Assembly (NCBI GenBank): GCA_964649675.1
Contig: CAZYPX010000074.1
Location: forward strand, 1 to 9,000
Source of the DNA: CAZVCG01 sp964649675
GTDB taxonomy: Bacteria; Pseudomonadota; Alphaproteobacteria; UBA9219
Direction: 5' to 3'
DNA: 9,000 nucleotides
Shown: positions 7,088 to 9,000 of the stretch, piece by piece
Numbering within the stretch: the first letter of the stretch is position 1
Layout: every line of letters begins with the position of its first letter
Program-made: the position numbers and the translations under genes
Notes under the pieces: model-generated
Database searches by the model: none
The model's input: the letters and a program-made list of their open reading frames with translations, nothing else
What the model was told of the DNA's origin: nothing

Positions 7088-7420
7088 TTATTGCCAGTAA
7101 CCTTCGATAAACGCATAACCATACGCGCGCTTTTCCCAGCGATCGGGCGACCAGACGGATGTCGGACTTGGGCGGGGCATAAGCTGCCCGGGTATCCAGA
7201 TGAAATGTGTCCCGTTAAAGAGCCAATAGCCCGGGCGCCATACTTCAAGCATGGGGTTTTCAGGACGGACAGGCTTCTCATAAATTGTGTCGGGCGGAGA
7301 AGCGAAAGACAGTTTTACATATGGAAAAGGCTGCAACGATGGCGTGCGGGATGAACTGCACGCAGGTAATGCCAAGACAAGAGAAAAAAGAGAAAGAAAA
7401 AATAAGCGGTTTAAATTCAT
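7088..7420 (-). CDS. WxxGxW-repeat lipoprotein
   Basis: This 110-residue protein has a lipoprotein signal peptide: hydrophobic core at 6-18 and a lipobox LPAC with Cys21 as the lipidated residue. The following residue is Ser, which in standard sorting rules favours the outer membrane. The mature part carries four copies of a W-x-x-G-x-W-like motif: WRPGYW (61-66), WIPGQL (75-80), WSPDRW (90-95) and FIEGYW (104-109). This pattern is that of the YXWGXW/WXXGXW-repeat proteins, small envelope proteins of unclear function. The second and third copies are degenerate. Start is ATG at 7418-7420, with GAGG on the minus strand overlapping the purS stop seven bases upstream; longer in-frame upstream versions overlap purS and lack the signal peptide. 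It sits between purS and the YceI gene in one tight unit. Confidence 0.85.
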   Translation of the reverse strand: MNLNRLFFLSLFSLVLALPACSSSRTPSLQPFPYVKLSFASPPDTIYEKPVRPENPMLEVWRPGYWLFNGTHFIWIPGQLMPRPSPTSVWSPDRWEKRAYGYAFIEGYWQ

Positions 7421-7427
7421 AAACGCC

Positions 7428-7667
7428 TCATATGACGCAGATGCGATAATCCTCGATAACAAGATTGGCCAGCAGCTTTTCGGCCATAGCCTTTGCCATA
7501 TCCTTAGCCTTGGTTTCGTCGGTTTCATCAAATTCGACCACAACCGTCTTGCCCATGCGAACGTCGCGTATGCCGCCGAATCCCAGAGATTCCAAAGCAT
7601 GGCCAATGGCTTTGCCTTGGGGGTCAAGAACAGCATCCTTCAGCATGATATCGACCCGTACTTTCAT
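7428..7667 (-). CDS. purS: PurS subunit of FGAM synthetase
   Basis: PurS is the small subunit that, with PurQ (glutaminase) and PurL (synthetase), converts FGAR to FGAM in the fourth step of purine synthesis. The 79-residue protein matches the family over its whole length: MKVRVDIMLKDAVLDPQGKA at the N-terminus, LGFGGIRDVRMGK in the middle and EKLLANLVIEDYRI near the end. ATG 7665-7667 overlaps the purC stop as ATGA, and GGGGAAG within the purC 3' end serves as ribosome-binding site. A longer in-frame version from 7700 runs further into purC and is rejected. In alphaproteobacteria purS is normally followed by purQ and purL; here a lipoprotein gene follows by seven bases, so the partner genes must be elsewhere in the genome. 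Confidence 0.94.
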   Translation of the reverse strand: MKVRVDIMLKDAVLDPQGKAIGHALESLGFGGIRDVRMGKTVVVEFDETDETKAKDMAKAMAEKLLANLVIEDYRICVI

Positions 7668-8449
7668 TTTTTCTTCCCCGTGAACGTAGCGATGTTGCAA
7701 ACGGCGGACTCGCTCGAAGCCGGTTCGTCGGCCAGCAGTCCAAGGCGCCGTGCCACCTCCTGATAGGCTTGTTCAACCCTTCCAAGGTCTTCGCGAAAGC
7801 GGTCGATGTCCATCTTTTCGTTGGTCCGGACATCCCACAGGCGGCAGTTGTCAGGGCTGATCTCGTCGGCGAGTACGATACGCATATCGTCGCGATCGTA
7901 AAGACGGCCGAACTCGAGACGGAAGTCCACCAGCTTCAGGCCGATACCGAAAAACAGACCAGAAAGATAATCGTTGATCCGCAATGTCTGGGACATGATC
8001 TCTTCCATTTCGTGCGGGCTGGCCCATCCGAAGGCCGTGATATGCTCATCCGAAATGAAGGGATCGCCAAGCTCTTTGTTTTTATAAAAAAATTCGACGA
8101 TAGAGCGCGGAAGAACAGTTCCCTCGGGGATTCCGAAACGCTTAGAGAAAGGACCTGCGGCCATGTTGTGAACAACGATTTCGATGGGGATGATTTCGAG
8201 TTGCCGAATGAGCTGCTCGCGCATGTTTAAACGTCGCACAAAGTGCGTCGGAACGCCGATTTCGTTCAGGCGGCTCATCAGGTATTCGGAAATACGGTTG
8301 TTTAAAACGCCCTTTCCGGTGATCGTGCCACGCTTTTGGCTGTTGCCGAAGGCGGCATCGTCCTTGAAGTACTGCACAAGAGTGCCGGGTTCCGGCCCCT
8401 CGAAAAGAACCTTGCCGTTGCCCTCGAAAATCCTTCGACGTTTTGACAT
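7664..8449 (-). CDS. purC: SAICAR synthetase homologue, bacterial type, with altered active site
   Basis: By overall sequence this is the E. coli-like SAICAR synthetase (261 residues), with family blocks such as FEGPEPGTLVQYFKDD, GKGVLNNRISEYLM and LADEISPDNCRLWD. With ATG at 8447-8449 its numbering runs level with E. coli PurC through residue 181, which supports this start over GTG 8470 or ATG 8461. None of the three has a strong ribosome-binding site. Several normally fixed residues differ: GKAK is GNGK (position 11 Asn), VVRN is VVHN (position 94 His), AAGS is AAGP (position 100 Pro) and VDFKLEFG is VDFRLEFG (position 177 Arg). Lys13, Lys123, Asp129, Asp175, Glu179 and the Arg of CRLWD are kept. 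From memory of the E. coli structure, positions 94, 100 and 177 face the CAIR substrate. The reading frame is intact and leads the operon, so it may be a repurposed or weakened paralogue beside the ADE1-like copy. Confidence 0.9.
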   Translation of the reverse strand: MSKRRRIFEGNGKVLFEGPEPGTLVQYFKDDAAFGNSQKRGTITGKGVLNNRISEYLMSRLNEIGVPTHFVRRLNMREQLIRQLEIIPIEIVVHNMAAGPFSKRFGIPEGTVLPRSIVEFFYKNKELGDPFISDEHITAFGWASPHEMEEIMSQTLRINDYLSGLFFGIGLKLVDFRLEFGRLYDRDDMRIVLADEISPDNCRLWDVRTNEKMDIDRFREDLGRVEQAYQEVARRLGLLADEPASSESAVCNIATFTGKKK

Positions 8450-8502
8450 GCGAAAATTCATCGGAATCACAATCGGTTAGAAAAACGGGGTCATCAATGG
8501 CT

Positions 8503-8531
8503 GGTATAGCAGGGGCAGTAGGGAATGACAA
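8503..8531 (-). promoter_or_regulatory. Candidate sigma-70 promoter for the purC-purS operon
   Basis: On the minus strand TTGTCA (plus-strand 8526-8531, 5 of 6) and TATACC (8503-8508, 4 of 6) are separated by exactly 17 bases. Transcription would begin near 8496, leaving a leader of about 47 bases before ATG 8449. This is the strongest promoter match in the window. I see no purine riboswitch fold in the leader. Confidence 0.5.
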
Positions 8532-8577
8532 TGAGAAGCAGAAAAACATGCTTAACCGCCAATTCAATAAATTAAAC

Positions 8578-8602
8578 AAGGAGTTTTAGCGCGATGCGTT
8601 AA
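8578..8602 (+). other. Orphan ribosome-binding site with ATG-CGT-TAA, possible gene relic
   Basis: In the non-coding stretch 8532-8662 the plus strand shows AAGGAG (8578-8583), a 10-base spacer, then ATG CGT TAA (8594-8602). The context (CAAGGAGTT in an AT-rich leader) is much like that of the real start at 462. No gene follows on this strand; the next ATG nearby opens only 18 codons. It may be the leader of a lost gene or chance. The rest of 8532-8662 is AT-rich with no other signal I can support. Confidence 0.2.
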
Positions 8603-8662
8603 GTCTAAAATGGCTTTTCAATTATTTATCAGTATTTTAAGTGATTCCAAAAACTTGAGCGA

Positions 8663-8980
8663 TTAAGTGGCTTTGGCCTGGAATTGGTTCATGTTAGAGG
8701 TCAATTCAACGCCTATAGGCCCTCCATCGTCAGAGATTTTGTTGTTTATGGCGATCTCCAGGGCGTTCAGGAGATATTCTATAATGGATTTACGCATGTG
8801 AATATCTCTGTCAACCGCGTTACAACACTCGATCATATACACACATATTTTTGAAATTAGAGAAAAATTATAGATTTCTGCATGGCCTTTTATGTTACAT
8901 GCTGTTGTATAGACCTCCTTGATATCTTCGTTGTCAGGCTTCGTCTTTGACGTTCTCCCCGAAAACTGAGGCAGAAGGAA
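8663..8980 (-). CDS. Hpt-like protein lacking the phospho-His; start unclear, possibly a remnant
   Basis: The minus strand is open for 105 codons from 8980 to TAA at 8663-8665, in an AT-rich stretch. The translation resembles small stand-alone histidine phosphotransfer (Hpt) proteins of alphaproteobacteria. A helix that normally reads A-H-x-I-K-G is present as ACNIKG, followed after a gap by ALEIAINNKISDDGGPIG, which fits the C-terminal helix and Gly-rich turn of that group. The residue matching the phosphorylated His is Cys (codon at 8897-8899). The only in-frame starts are GTG 8842, ATG 8836 and ATG 8797. All lie after the ACNIKG motif, none has a ribosome-binding site, and a TAA at 8981-8983 closes the frame upstream. 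The 5' part therefore looks lost, frameshifted or non-canonically started. A decayed gene is about as likely as an active one. Family assignment rests on motif memory only. Confidence 0.42.
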   Translation of the reverse strand, partial: FLLPQFSGRTSKTKPDNEDIKEVYTTACNIKGHAEIYNFSLISKICVYMIECCNAVDRDIHMRKSIIEYLLNALEIAINNKISDDGGPIGVELTSNMNQFQAKAT

Positions 8981-9000
8981 TTAGAGTCTGTTAACCTTTA

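Noticed and set aside
7287..7763. A 158-codon plus-strand frame opposite purS and the lipoprotein gene
   Set aside because: It lies antisense to two clear genes, spans their junctions and resembles no protein family.
8450..8470. Longer PurC starting at GTG 8470 or ATG 8461
   Set aside because: Family members begin at the MSKRRR-like position, numbering then matches E. coli PurC, and neither upstream start has a better ribosome-binding site.
8450..8502. Purine riboswitch in the purC leader
   Set aside because: The leader is only about 50 bases and I could not find the conserved loops or three-way junction stems of a purine aptamer.
8142..8579. A 145-codon minus-strand frame with a hydrophobic, signal-like start
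   Set aside because: Most of it overlaps purC in another frame and turns Arg/His-rich there; the hydrophobic start comes from the purC leader.
1..9000. CRISPR array, insertion sequence, prophage or defence genes
   Set aside because: No regularly spaced repeats, terminal inverted repeats, transposase, integrase or nuclease motifs were seen on either strand.

Overview
The window reads as ordinary chromosome from an alphaproteobacterium of intermediate GC. The ends (about 1-850 and 8540-9000) are clearly more AT-rich than the middle. The lineage is inferred from protein style: a glutamine-dependent NadE of 558 residues, a PurC of the alphaproteobacterial 'EGPEPGT' type followed by purS, a paired mlaE/mlaF, and a Hpt-like protein resembling small alphaproteobacterial ones. 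I cannot name a genus. I see no tRNA, rRNA, CRISPR array, insertion sequence or phage gene.

Left part (1-2427). The window opens inside a hemerythrin-domain gene (+) that ends in a weak stem followed by seven Ts. Next comes an unrecognised small, probably all-beta protein (+, 462-836). A short perfect inverted repeat separates it from mlaE-mlaF on the minus strand. These encode the permease and ATPase of an MlaFEDB-like phospholipid transporter; no MCE-domain subunit is in the window.

Centre (2428-5682, plus strand). Divergent promoter candidates lie between mlaE and a small exported protein with two Cys in the mature chain. That gene is followed by nadE (last step of NAD synthesis) and by an intact SAICAR synthetase of the ADE1-like type. 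The spacing suggests one transcription unit.

Right part (5679-8449, minus strand). Five tightly packed genes read toward the centre: a bacterial-type purC, purS, a WxxGxW-repeat lipoprotein, a secreted YceI-family protein and a NodB-type polysaccharide deacetylase. Gaps are 12 bases or less, or there are 4-base overlaps. Two purine genes thus head an envelope cassette, and purQ and purL do not follow purS. The two converging units meet in a shared TTAA that holds both stop codons.

The main discovery is that the window carries two SAICAR synthetases of different subfamilies. The bacterial-type copy has lost several residues that are normally fixed in the family (GKAK to GNGK, VVRN to VVHN, AAGS to AAGP, VDFK to VDFR), while the ADE1-like copy keeps the equivalents. 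A second is an AT-rich Hpt-like reading frame at the right end (8663-8980, minus). It has Cys where the phosphorylated His would be and no convincing start codon.
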